Shown: positions 1-5,665 of the stretch, piece after piece
Layout of the letters: every line of letters starts with the position of its first letter
How positions within the stretch are numbered: position 1 is the first letter of the stretch
The notes under the pieces: model-generated
The model's input: the letters and a program-made list of their open reading frames with translations, nothing else
Told to the model about the DNA's origin: nothing
Databases searched by the model: none
Origin: Bacilli bacterium
GTDB taxonomy: Bacteria; Bacillota_I; Bacilli_A; RF39; UBA660
Reading direction: 5' to 3'
Assembly (NCBI GenBank): GCA_900766325.1
Contig: CAAFVA010000074.1
Location: 1 to 6,683 of the forward strand
DNA length: 6,683 nucleotides
Position numbers and translations under genes: made by a program

Positions 1-62
1 CCTACTACCATTACTAGTGCTACGGCTAGCACTCCTATTATAATTCCTTTTTTCTTGTTCAT
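1..62 (-). CDS. N-terminus of an exported or membrane-anchored protein (partial)
   Basis: Only the first 20 codons plus two bases are in the window; the rest lies beyond the left edge. The visible residues are MNKKKGIIIGVLAVALVMVV followed by a codon beginning GG. That is a positively charged start (three Lys) followed by an unbroken hydrophobic stretch, the shape of a signal peptide or an N-terminal membrane anchor. No lipobox or cleavage site is visible before the edge. The ATG at 62-60 has a strong ribosome site, AAAGGAG (72-78), 9 bases upstream. A candidate promoter with an extended -10 lies just ahead (94-123), so it is probably transcribed separately from the upstream phosphodiesterase gene, which has its own terminator. 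Its function cannot be told from this fragment. Confidence 0.72.
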   Translation of the reverse strand, partial: MNKKKGIIIGVLAVALVMVV

Positions 63-93
63 CTTTTACTGCTCCTTTATCTTTTACATATTT

Positions 94-123
94 ATAATAT
101 CACCCCCCCGAAGTTCCGGTCAA
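94..123 (-). promoter_or_regulatory. Promoter of the left-edge exported-protein gene, with a G7 tract in the spacer
   Basis: On the minus strand there is a -35-like TTGACC (118-123), an 18-base spacer, and a -10 TATTAT (94-99) preceded by TGA (100-102), which makes an extended -10 (TGnTATTAT). The start of transcription would be near 87, giving a leader of about 25 bases that contains the AAAGGAG ribosome site. The spacer includes seven consecutive G (103-109), which is striking in such AT-rich DNA. The promoter assignment is by consensus only. Confidence 0.6.
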
Positions 124-151
124 TATTTTATGGTGGTTGTGGAAAATCTTA

Positions 152-165
152 TGTAAAGTGTAAAG
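152..165. repeat. Tandem TGTAAAG duplication upstream of the left-edge promoter
   Basis: Two exact head-to-tail copies of TGTAAAG (CTTTACA on the minus strand), about 30 bases upstream of the -35 of the left-edge gene and overlapping the tail of the preceding terminator. It may be a regulator site or chance. Confidence 0.35.
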
Positions 166-186
166 AAAAAAGAAGGTTTATCCTTC
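162..186 (-). terminator. Intrinsic terminator after the phosphodiesterase gene
   Basis: On the minus strand GAAGG (182-186) pairs with CCTTC (172-176) around a five-base loop, followed at once by TTTTTT (166-171) and then CTTT. The stem is only five base pairs, so it may be leaky. It lies 34 bases past the stop of the phosphodiesterase gene and ahead of the next promoter, as expected for the end of the rluA-like/arsC-like/GDPD operon. Confidence 0.6.
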
Positions 187-219
187 ATGTTGTGTTAGAG
201 ATTTTTTAATATGCTAAAC

Positions 220-939
220 TCATTTTATTACTAATTTTTCCATGTTCTCACATATTAAATAATCACAATATTTTTTTCCCTTTTCATATTCTTCTTTAGT
301 TCTAATCGTCCACGCAAAAATTTTTTTTCTCTTTCTTTTTAATTCTAAATATTTATTAGGAAACGAATTAATACTTTGTGATATAAAGTTGGTTTTTAGT
401 ATCAAATCAACTATAAACGTTTTTAAAGTCATATTGGATATGCTAATGGTTTTATTATCTATTACGTCAGTCATAAGTATTCCCCTTGGAACACCTGATA
501 AATACTTTTTAAACCACAAGACAGAACGCCAGTTAAAACTTTGAACTAGTATTTTACCCTTATACGACTTTATTATTTTGGCTAATTTTTCTTCTAACTT
601 ACCATTGTATTTTATCACCTTGGTTTCAATTAAAACCGGAACTTTACCATTTATAATGGATAAAGCATCGCTTAATAAGGGTATTTTCTCTTTAGTGTTT
701 AATAAATTATATCTTAATAATTCACGATAAGTACACTCTTCGATTCTTTTACCAACACCACACATTCTTTTTAAGTTATAATCATGAAAAACAACTATGT
801 TTTCATCTTTTAACAAATGAACATCCAGTTCTATTCCATAACCATAATTAATGGCTCTTTTAAAAGATAAAATTGAATTTTCAGGAATGTTTCTTTTAGA
901 ATCATGATAACCACGGTGTGCAAAAACGTTATTTTTCAT
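220..939 (-). CDS. Glycerophosphodiester phosphodiesterase family protein (UgpQ/GlpQ-like)
   Basis: A 239-residue protein with the full signature of the GDPD family, which hydrolyses glycerophosphodiesters to glycerol 3-phosphate and an alcohol. Visible in order are the N-terminal HRG (residues 8-10), PENS (19-22), the metal-ligand pair in GIELDV (Glu37, Asp39), the catalytic-type His52-Asp53 of VVFHD, a later IETK strand, VQSF, and a C-terminal AWTI strand. This is the usual TIM-barrel order, and the length fits the compact cytosolic form; there is no signal peptide. It is the last gene of a three-gene run, 14 bases after the ArsC-like gene, with GGGTGAT as a modest ribosome site. A short terminator follows. 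The likely role is lipid-headgroup or glycerophosphodiester recycling; the exact substrate cannot be read from sequence. It ends at TGA. Confidence 0.93.
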   Translation of the reverse strand: MKNNVFAHRGYHDSKRNIPENSILSFKRAINYGYGIELDVHLLKDENIVVFHDYNLKRMCGVGKRIEECTYRELLRYNLLNTKEKIPLLSDALSIINGKVPVLIETKVIKYNGKLEEKLAKIIKSYKGKILVQSFNWRSVLWFKKYLSGVPRGILMTDVIDNKTISISNMTLKTFIVDLILKTNFISQSINSFPNKYLELKRKRKKIFAWTIRTKEEYEKGKKYCDYLICENMEKLVIK

Positions 940-953
940 TTAATCACCCGTTA

Positions 954-1307
954 TTATTTTATTAAATTTTTCCAATCTTTTTCATTAAACCCAACGTATA
1001 CTTTATTACTAGTTACCATTATTGGTCTTTTTACTAACATACCGTTACTAGAAAGTAAGTTTAGTTTATCTTCATAAGACATATTAGGTAGTCTATCTTT
1101 TAATTTTAATTCTTTATAAACAAGACCACTTGTATTAAAAAATGATTTAATATCCATACCCGATTCTTTGACAAAACAATCAAGTTCTTCCTTAGTAGGG
1201 TTATTTAATTTTATATCTCTTTTTTCATATTTAACGTTATTACTTATAAGAAAGTTCTCTGCCTTCTTACAAGTTGAACACTTTGGATAACAAATAAATA
1301 AATTCAT
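954..1307 (-). CDS. ArsC/Spx-fold protein, YusI-like (putative arsenate reductase family)
   Basis: With the start chosen here the protein is 117 residues, beginning MNLFICYPKCSTCKKA. It has the thioredoxin-like ArsC/Spx fold signature: CxxC at Cys10-Cys13 and a late KRPI motif. It closely resembles, as I remember that protein, Bacillus subtilis YusI, including YPKC, FFNTSG, a KELKLKDRLPNMS-like stretch and GMLVKRP. The family is named for arsenate reductase, but YusI-type proteins are not shown to reduce arsenate and there are no arsenic-resistance genes nearby, so a thiol-redox role is the safer statement. An in-frame ATG at 1340 would add 11 residues, but it overlaps the upstream gene by 32 bases and lacks a good ribosome site; ATG 1307 has GAAAGGA 9 bases upstream. 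The upstream gene's TAG is one base before this ATG, suggesting translational coupling. Confidence 0.88.
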   Translation of the reverse strand: MNLFICYPKCSTCKKAENFLISNNVKYEKRDIKLNNPTKEELDCFVKESGMDIKSFFNTSGLVYKELKLKDRLPNMSYEDKLNLLSSNGMLVKRPIMVTSNKVYVGFNEKDWKNLIK

Positions 1308-1308
1308 A

Positions 1309-1977
1309 CTATTTTTTCCTTTCTTCAAAAAACAAATCAAATATTTTAGGCGGATTACTTATAAACCGCATTTCCTTTTTGGTTATAGGGTTAATTAATA
1401 CTAGAAGGCTTGCGTGTAACATAAGCCTTTTAAATTTTTCATCACCATACTTTTTATCACCAACAATAGGATGGTTAATGTCTTTCATATGAACCCTAAT
1501 TTGATTTTTTCTTCCTGTTTTTATATCAATACTTAGTAACGAATACCTTTTGTTTTCTTTTATCACTTTATAATTAGTTATAGCAAGTTTACCATTTTTC
1601 TTATCACTCGATGAATATACTAATAACGTTTTTGTCTCTTTTAAATAAGATTTTATAATACCTTGTTTTTCTTTTAAAACACCTTTTACAACCGCTGTAT
1701 ATTCTCTTTTTATAACTAGTTTATCCCAGTTATTTTGATATAAATATTTAATCGTTTTATTTTTTGCAAACATAACTATTCCCGAAGTATCTTTATCCAA
1801 TCTATGGATTATATAAACCTTTAGCTTTGAATTATTTTTTTTAACGTAACTTGATACTTGGTGAAACAAAGTTTTTTCTTTTTCCTTAGTTGTTGACACC
1901 GTTAATAAACCAGAAGGCTTATTAACAACTATGATGCTTTTATCTTCATAAATTATATCTAACTTTTTTGTTTTCAT
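1309..1977 (-). CDS. RluA-family RNA pseudouridine synthase
   Basis: A 222-residue enzyme that converts uridine to pseudouridine in structured RNA, normally rRNA or tRNA. The diagnostic motif IHRLDKDTSGIVMFAKN is at about residues 57-73, with Asp61 the expected catalytic nucleophile. The N-terminal IIVVNKPSGLLT (15-26) and the later GRKNQIRVH and GDKKYGD motifs are also in family order. There is no S4 RNA-binding domain ahead of the catalytic domain, so it belongs with the short RluA members; the target site cannot be assigned. ATG 1977 has AGAGG six bases upstream. It leads a run with the ArsC-like and GDPD genes, and its last codons carry the ribosome site of the ArsC-like gene. A terminator-like hairpin lies just upstream with no space for a separate promoter, so expression may depend on readthrough. 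Confidence 0.93.
   Translation of the reverse strand: MKTKKLDIIYEDKSIIVVNKPSGLLTVSTTKEKEKTLFHQVSSYVKKNNSKLKVYIIHRLDKDTSGIVMFAKNKTIKYLYQNNWDKLVIKREYTAVVKGVLKEKQGIIKSYLKETKTLLVYSSSDKKNGKLAITNYKVIKENKRYSLLSIDIKTGRKNQIRVHMKDINHPIVGDKKYGDEKFKRLMLHASLLVLINPITKKEMRFISNPPKIFDLFFEERKK
1317..1323 (-). promoter_or_regulatory. Ribosome binding site fixing the start of the ArsC-like gene
   Basis: GAAAGGA lies nine bases ahead of ATG 1307, inside the last codons of the pseudouridine synthase gene. It favours ATG 1307 over the in-frame ATG at 1340. Confidence 0.7.
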
Positions 1978-1991
1978 TGTTTTCCTCTACT

Positions 1992-2016
1992 AAAAAAAGA
2001 CCTTTTCATAGATCTT
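1992..2016 (-). terminator. Terminator-like hairpin after rubrerythrin
   Basis: On the minus strand AAGATC (2011-2016) pairs with GGTCTT (1997-2002), six pairs including one G-U, around an eight-base loop. A run of seven T (1992-1998) overlaps the stem's end. It begins within two bases of the rubrerythrin stop. The ribosome site of the pseudouridine synthase gene follows directly, so it is either a partial terminator or an end-of-operon signal that the downstream genes must escape. Confidence 0.6.
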
Positions 2017-2017
2017 C

Positions 2018-2557
2018 TTAATAGTTTTGAGCTCTTTTTTCAAAATAGCTTTGTGGATGAGAACATACCGGGCATACTTTAGGAGCTTCTTTTCCAACGT
2101 GAACATATCCGCAGTTACGGCAAATCCATACGGTTTCTTCGCCCTTTTTGAATACCAAATCATCGTTTACGTTACCAAGTAACTTCATGTATCTTTCCTC
2201 ATGATTCTTTTCGATCTTTGCAACTTCTTCGAAAAGATAAGCTATGTGATCGAATCCTTCTTCTTTTGCGGTTTCGGCAAAACCTTTATACATATCAGTC
2301 CACTCATAGTTTTCACCTTCAGCAGCTGCCTTTAAGTTTTCAGAAGTAGTTCCAATTTCACCACCATTAAGTAACTTAAACCACATTTTAGCATGTTCTT
2401 TTTCATTGTTAGCAGTTTCTTCAAAAATAGCTGCTATTTGTTCATAACCTTCTTTTTTTGCTTTACTAGCGAAATAAGTATACTTATTTCTAGCCTGACT
2501 TTCACCTGCAAAAGCAGTCATTAAATTTGCCTCAGTCTTTGATCCTTTTAATTCCAT
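2018..2557 (-). CDS. rbr: Rubrerythrin
   Basis: A 179-residue rubrerythrin, a cytosolic non-haem iron peroxidase that reduces hydrogen peroxide to water in anaerobes. The N-terminal four-helix ferritin-like domain shows the diiron ligands in paired motifs: Glu19 in AGESQARNKY, ExxH at Glu52-His55, and in the second half a YLFEEVAKIEKNHEERY stretch with another ExxH. The C-terminal rubredoxin-like domain has two CxxC pairs (CRNC and CPVC, about 12 residues apart) for the FeS4 centre. Length and domain order are those of classical rubrerythrin. The start ATG at 2557 is one base after the TGA of the PerR-like gene, with AAAGGA about 11 bases upstream, so the two are cotranscribed and perhaps translationally coupled. 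A PerR-box promoter upstream implies induction by peroxide. Base composition looks richer in GC than its neighbours. Confidence 0.97.
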   Translation of the reverse strand: MELKGSKTEANLMTAFAGESQARNKYTYFASKAKKEGYEQIAAIFEETANNEKEHAKMWFKLLNGGEIGTTSENLKAAAEGENYEWTDMYKGFAETAKEEGFDHIAYLFEEVAKIEKNHEERYMKLLGNVNDDLVFKKGEETVWICRNCGYVHVGKEAPKVCPVCSHPQSYFEKRAQNY

Positions 2558-2558
2558 A

Positions 2559-2942
2559 TCAATTTCTTTCCTTTCTACAATTACTACATATTCCTTTTAT
2601 ATTAAAATTACAATCTGTAATTTTAAAACCAGTTTTAGCTTCTATTTTTCGTGCGTCAGCATCATTAATTTTATAAGTGACGTCAATTAATTTCCCGCAC
2701 ACCTCACAGTACAAGTGATTATGGTTATAAGTTGTTTTATCAAATTTATCATTACCATTTTTTAAACCTATTCTTTTTATTTTACCTATACTTACTAGCT
2801 CATTTAAGTTTCTGTACACGGTCCCCAAGCTAATGTTTGGAATTTTTTGTTTAACTATTTTATGTATTTCATCCGCATTTAAATGCTTATCAGATAACAT
2901 AACAGCATCTAACACTGCTTGTCTTTGTTTTGAAAATCTCAT
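2559..2942 (-). CDS. perR: Fur-family peroxide-sensing repressor, PerR-type
   Basis: A 127-residue Fur-family regulator. The N-terminal winged helix (about residues 1-65) contains the recognition segment ISLGTVYRNLNEL. The C-terminal dimerisation domain keeps two Cys pairs for structural zinc (Cys79/Cys82 and Cys119/Cys122). Compared with B. subtilis PerR, the regulatory metal ligands all appear present: His20 (equivalent to His37), Asp68 (Asp85), His74 and His76 (His91, His93) and Asp87 (Asp104). Keeping an Asp at the Asp85 position, rather than the Glu common in Fur, supports PerR, though family assignment from motifs is not proof. The ribosome site AGGAG lies five bases ahead of ATG 2942. 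A perfect dyad with a Per-box core sits between its -10 and ribosome site, so it very probably represses its own operon with rubrerythrin. Confidence 0.88.
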   Translation of the reverse strand: MRFSKQRQAVLDAVMLSDKHLNADEIHKIVKQKIPNISLGTVYRNLNELVSIGKIKRIGLKNGNDKFDKTTYNHNHLYCEVCGKLIDVTYKINDADARKIEAKTGFKITDCNFNIKGICSNCRKERN

Positions 2943-2951
2943 TTTATCTCC

Positions 2952-2974
2952 TAAATAGTAATGATTACTATTTA
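2952..2974. promoter_or_regulatory. PerR/Fur-box operator: perfect 23-bp palindrome
   Basis: The half-site TAAATAGTAAT (2952-2962) is followed by a central G (2963) and its exact reverse complement (2964-2974). The inner 15 bases (2956-2970) read TAGTAATGATTACTA, matching the PerR-box form TTATAATnATTATAA (7-1-7) at 10 of 14 defined positions. It lies immediately downstream of the -10 and covers the predicted transcription start, an ideal place for repression. There is no T-run, so it is not a terminator. Confidence 0.82.
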
Positions 2975-3003
2975 AGTATAATAAATAATCTATTTGTTGT
3001 CAA
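2975..3003 (-). promoter_or_regulatory. Sigma-A-type promoter of the perR-rbr operon
   Basis: On the minus strand a perfect -35 TTGACA (2998-3003), a 17-base spacer and a -10 TATACT (2975-2980). The start of transcription would be near 2968, giving a leader of about 26 bases. The -35 is formed by the last sense codons of the upstream AI-2E-family gene, so promoter and coding sequence overlap. Confidence 0.82.
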
Positions 3004-4114
3004 CTATTTTAGCGTTCTTTTTACTAATTCTGTAATTTACGTAATCTTTTAATAAAGTATACAAAACGGATGATACAGGTATACTTATTATAATACCAAT
3101 TAGTCCAAATACACTACCACCTATTAATACCGCAAGTAGTGCCCATAAAGCTGGTAATCCAACTGATTTACCAACGATTCTTGGATGAGTAACATTATCA
3201 TCAAACTGTTGAAGAGCAAAAAATACAATCACGTACCATAATGCTCCTATAGGATTAGATACGCCTATTAAGACAACACCAACAAAAAGGGTAATAAAGG
3301 CACCAATATAAGGAATAAGTGCTGTAATTGCAAATAATACCCCTAAAATCAAAGCATAAGGTAATTTTAATATACTAAGTATTACAAAAAGCAAAAACCC
3401 AGTTAAACAAGCATCTAAACATTGACCGGTTATAAAGTTAGTAAAAGTAGTATTACTTAACTTTACTATTTTAACTATGTTTAAACATATTTTGTCATTA
3501 AAAAATGCTCTTATAAGTTTTTTTACCTGACGAACCAGTTTTTCTTTATCTAATAATATATATATTGACAATATAAAACCGATAAAGAAAATAACTATCC
3601 TAGATATCATACCACTTAAGAATCCGACTATTACTGATACGATGTTTCCCGCTTGAGAAACGGAAGTATTAACAATACTTTTTACATCAATTTGTCCTAT
3701 GTACTCTTCTAGTGATGGGTATAAGTCTTCTAGCTTTGCCAATAAATCATTTATCCAGTTAAAGTTCTTAGGTATAGAATTACTAATCGTTACTACTGCT
3801 TGAACTAATTCTGGTATTATTAAAAATAAAATTAAACCAATTATTCCAAATATTAATACCAAAGATAATATCAAAGATATTACCCTTACCAGTTTTTTAT
3901 GCTTTCTTTTATCTATTTTAAATATCTTTCTTTCTATTTGTTTCATTGGTACGTTTATTATAAAAGCTATTGCAAAACCAACTATTAAAGGCATTATCAA
4001 GTTAAACGAAAAACAAACAAAATCGATAAATAACTTGTAATTAAACACCACCCATAAAACTATTCCTGCAAAAACGATTATTTCCATTATCTGTCTTTTA
4101 GTTTTATTTGCCAT
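2990..4114 (-). CDS. AI-2E family (UPF0118) membrane protein
   Basis: A multi-pass membrane protein of 374 residues with the start chosen here. There are two hydrophobic segments near the N-terminus, a third around residues 80-105, a soluble stretch with an amphipathic segment, then about five more segments. The closing region, with GLPALWALLAVLIGGSVFG and a following GIIISIPV stretch, together with the THPRIVGKSVGL loop before it, is typical of the family. Members include Escherichia coli TqsA and several Bacillus transporters; some export AI-2, others are Na+/H+ antiporters or of unknown role, and no luxS is in the window, so the substrate is open. ATG 4120 gives two extra residues, but AGTAGG (4123-4128) is spaced eight bases from ATG 4114 and only two from 4120. 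It follows corA by about 20 bases and probably belongs to that operon, possibly with an internal promoter. Confidence 0.92.
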   Translation of the reverse strand: MANKTKRQIMEIIVFAGIVLWVVFNYKLFIDFVCFSFNLIMPLIVGFAIAFIINVPMKQIERKIFKIDKRKHKKLVRVISLILSLVLIFGIIGLILFLIIPELVQAVVTISNSIPKNFNWINDLLAKLEDLYPSLEEYIGQIDVKSIVNTSVSQAGNIVSVIVGFLSGMISRIVIFFIGFILSIYILLDKEKLVRQVKKLIRAFFNDKICLNIVKIVKLSNTTFTNFITGQCLDACLTGFLLFVILSILKLPYALILGVLFAITALIPYIGAFITLFVGVVLIGVSNPIGALWYVIVFFALQQFDDNVTHPRIVGKSVGLPALWALLAVLIGGSVFGLIGIIISIPVSSVLYTLLKDYVNYRISKKNAKIVDNK

Positions 4115-4122
4115 CTTCATAA

Positions 4123-4128
4123 CCTACT
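4123..4128 (-). promoter_or_regulatory. Ribosome binding site deciding the AI-2E-family start
   Basis: AGTAGG is eight bases from ATG 4114 but only two from ATG 4120, which favours the downstream start. Confidence 0.5.
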
Positions 4129-4138
4129 TTCTGATATT

Positions 4139-4147
4139 ATTATAACA
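4139..4147 (-). promoter_or_regulatory. Candidate internal promoter (extended -10) before the AI-2E-family gene
   Basis: TGTTATAAT on the minus strand is a perfect extended -10 (TGnTATAAT) overlapping the corA stop. There is no recognisable -35 at 17 bases. A start near 4132 would leave a leader of only about 17 bases. In DNA this AT-rich it could be chance. Confidence 0.3.
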
Positions 4148-5081
4148 TATTTTTCTTTTTTAATATAATTGCAATAATAATTGATAAAACAAGTGAGAAA
4201 ATTATTATTAAAATAAAACTAGCATTAGAAGAGCCTATCTTACCTAAAGGAACGTTCATACCAATGAATGATGCCACCATGGTAGGGATTGAAAACACGA
4301 TCGTAATTCCTGCCAAAAACTTCATTGCAACGTTTAAATTATTTGAAATAATAGTTGCGTATGTATCCGTCATACTGGTTAATATTTCCCTATAAATACC
4401 CGCCATTTCTATCGCCTGTTTATTTTCAATCATCGCATCTTCAAGCAAATCTGAATCTTCTTCATACATAACAAGCGTGTTACCTTTAGCTAGTTTTTCA
4501 AGTACCACATCATTAGCTTTTAAGGACGTAGAAAAATATACAAGAGTCTTCTCAACATTTAAAAGTTCAATTAATTTCTTGCTGTTTGTTGACTTATGCA
4601 AATTCTTTTCTTTTTCGTTTATATACTCGTTAATTGACATTAACTCTCTTTGGTACAAGCTTGCCGTTTTAAGAAGAATTTGAATTATAAACTTAGTTCT
4701 TTTTTTAATGTCAAACGCTTTTATTTTATTATTTTTAAAATCATCAAATAAACCCTGTTTTTTAAGTGATATGGTAATAAAATATCCATCATTATTTATA
4801 ATTATACCAAGTGGATTGGTATTATACTTATGTTTATAATTAGCATCTGATACGTACGGGGTATCAACTACTATTAAAGTTGCGTTATCACCAACTTCAA
4901 TTCGAGGAAGTTCTTCAGTATCCAGTAACTTCGTTAGTAAATCAACGTCCGTGTTGGTCTTTTTTGAAACGTCCTTTATTTCTTCTAAACTAGGGTTAAT
5001 TATATCTATCCAACACTCCTTTTGCATGGTTTTTAATTCTTTTATTTTTTTATTTGCATCAGTTGTATAAATATTAATCAC
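4140..5081 (-). CDS. CorA-family divalent cation (Mg2+/Co2+) transporter
   Basis: A CorA-type channel of 313 residues from the start chosen here. A large cytosolic N-terminal domain with alpha/beta character (WIDIINPSLEEI near residue 24) leads into long charged helices. Two C-terminal transmembrane segments follow, with the hallmark GMN motif (about residues 274-276, in ASFIGMNVPLG) ending the first and a Lys-rich tail (KKKN) after the second. CorA forms a homopentameric pore that takes up Mg2+. The start is uncertain: GTG codons occur at 5090, 5087 and 5081. The ribosome site AAAGGAA abuts 5090, so 5081 (ten bases away, giving MINIYTTD) looks best and also resembles the usual N-terminus of Gram-positive homologues. 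It follows the unrecognised gene by a few bases and precedes the AI-2E-family gene in the same operon. Confidence 0.92.
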   Translation of the reverse strand: MINIYTTDANKKIKELKTMQKECWIDIINPSLEEIKDVSKKTNTDVDLLTKLLDTEELPRIEVGDNATLIVVDTPYVSDANYKHKYNTNPLGIIINNDGYFITISLKKQGLFDDFKNNKIKAFDIKKRTKFIIQILLKTASLYQRELMSINEYINEKEKNLHKSTNSKKLIELLNVEKTLVYFSTSLKANDVVLEKLAKGNTLVMYEEDSDLLEDAMIENKQAIEMAGIYREILTSMTDTYATIISNNLNVAMKFLAGITIVFSIPTMVASFIGMNVPLGKIGSSNASFILIIIFSLVLSIIIAIILKKKNML

Positions 5082-5090
5082 AAACACCAC

Positions 5091-5097
5091 TTCCTTT
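5091..5097 (-). promoter_or_regulatory. Ribosome binding site of the corA-like gene
   Basis: AAAGGAA immediately precedes GTG 5090 and is too close to serve it. It better serves GTG 5081 or perhaps GTG 5087, so the corA-like gene starts at a GTG in any case. Confidence 0.5.
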
Positions 5098-5098
5098 A

Positions 5099-5665
5099 TT
5101 ATCTTACTTTTTTAACCATTAAATCGCTTAATAAATTTTCCTCATGCTTTATTTCTTCATCGCTAACTATATTATTTAATATTTCACTTAAAGCCTCATC
5201 ACTTATTACTTGGTTTTCATAACCCAAAAACAGTCTATAAGCTTTTTTACCTAGTTGTTTTCTTTTCTCATTTAAGCGTTCTATTCGTTCTTTTATTTCT
5301 AATAATCTATCATACTGATATTTATTTATCTTATCTGGTATCCAAACAATTGAATCAGCATCAGATGCAAGCTGAAATACCACGTTTCCGATTTCGCGAA
5401 TTGCCGCTGACCAAGTGTTACCTGAAACATAATAATTTTTTAAACCAAAGCCATCAAACCAAGGATATATTATTTTATATATTCTCTCAATAACTTCAGC
5501 ATGTTCTTTTTTTGAATATGCGGATATACTCTGATTAGGCGTTATTACAATTACAGATGCATCACCATCATTCAAATAAAAATCATCCAAATCAAAGTTG
5601 TTATTTTCATCAACTAACTCGTTTAGTATATCAGCTTGGTCAGTTAATTCTTCTATCATTCTCAT
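5099..5665 (-). CDS. Protein of unknown function (188 residues)
   Basis: I do not recognise this family. The protein is soluble, acidic at the N-terminus (many Asp/Glu/Asn in residues 1-36), with no signal peptide or membrane segment. It has a short strand-like stretch (ASVIVITPNQ, about 36-45), a segment with Trp/Tyr/Phe (YPWFDGFGLKNYYVSGNTW), a second strand-like stretch (SIVWIPDKIN), then a long charged helix rich in Glu, Arg and Lys (about 120-140) that could form a coiled coil. The Cys-free sequence shows no known catalytic motif. Its ATG overlaps the stop of the histidine phosphatase gene (TAATG), with GAGGTGG four bases upstream, so the two are probably translationally coupled. It is eight bases or so ahead of the corA-like gene. 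An in-frame ATG at 5659 is an alternative start. Coding is supported by its tight fit in the operon and good ribosome site. Confidence 0.85.
   Translation of the reverse strand: MRMIEELTDQADILNELVDENNNFDLDDFYLNDGDASVIVITPNQSISAYSKKEHAEVIERIYKIIYPWFDGFGLKNYYVSGNTWSAAIREIGNVVFQLASDADSIVWIPDKINKYQYDRLLEIKERIERLNEKRKQLGKKAYRLFLGYENQVISDEALSEILNNIVSDEEIKHEENLLSDLMVKKVR

Noticed and set aside
138..146. Possible DnaA box (TGTGGAAAA, 7 of 9)
   Set aside because: A single imperfect match with no cluster of boxes and no dnaA or dnaN nearby, so no support for an origin.
954..1307. Arsenic-resistance locus
   Set aside because: No arsR, arsB or acr3 is present; the protein resembles YusI, whose family name alone implies arsenate.
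1308..1340. Longer N-terminus for the ArsC-like protein (ATG 1340)
   Set aside because: It overlaps the pseudouridine synthase gene by 32 bases, and family members begin at the MNLFICYPKC-like segment; the ribosome site fits ATG 1307.
4477..4683. A 68-codon plus-strand open frame
   Set aside because: It lies wholly antisense within the corA-like gene, has no recognisable domain, and the corA frame is clearly coding.
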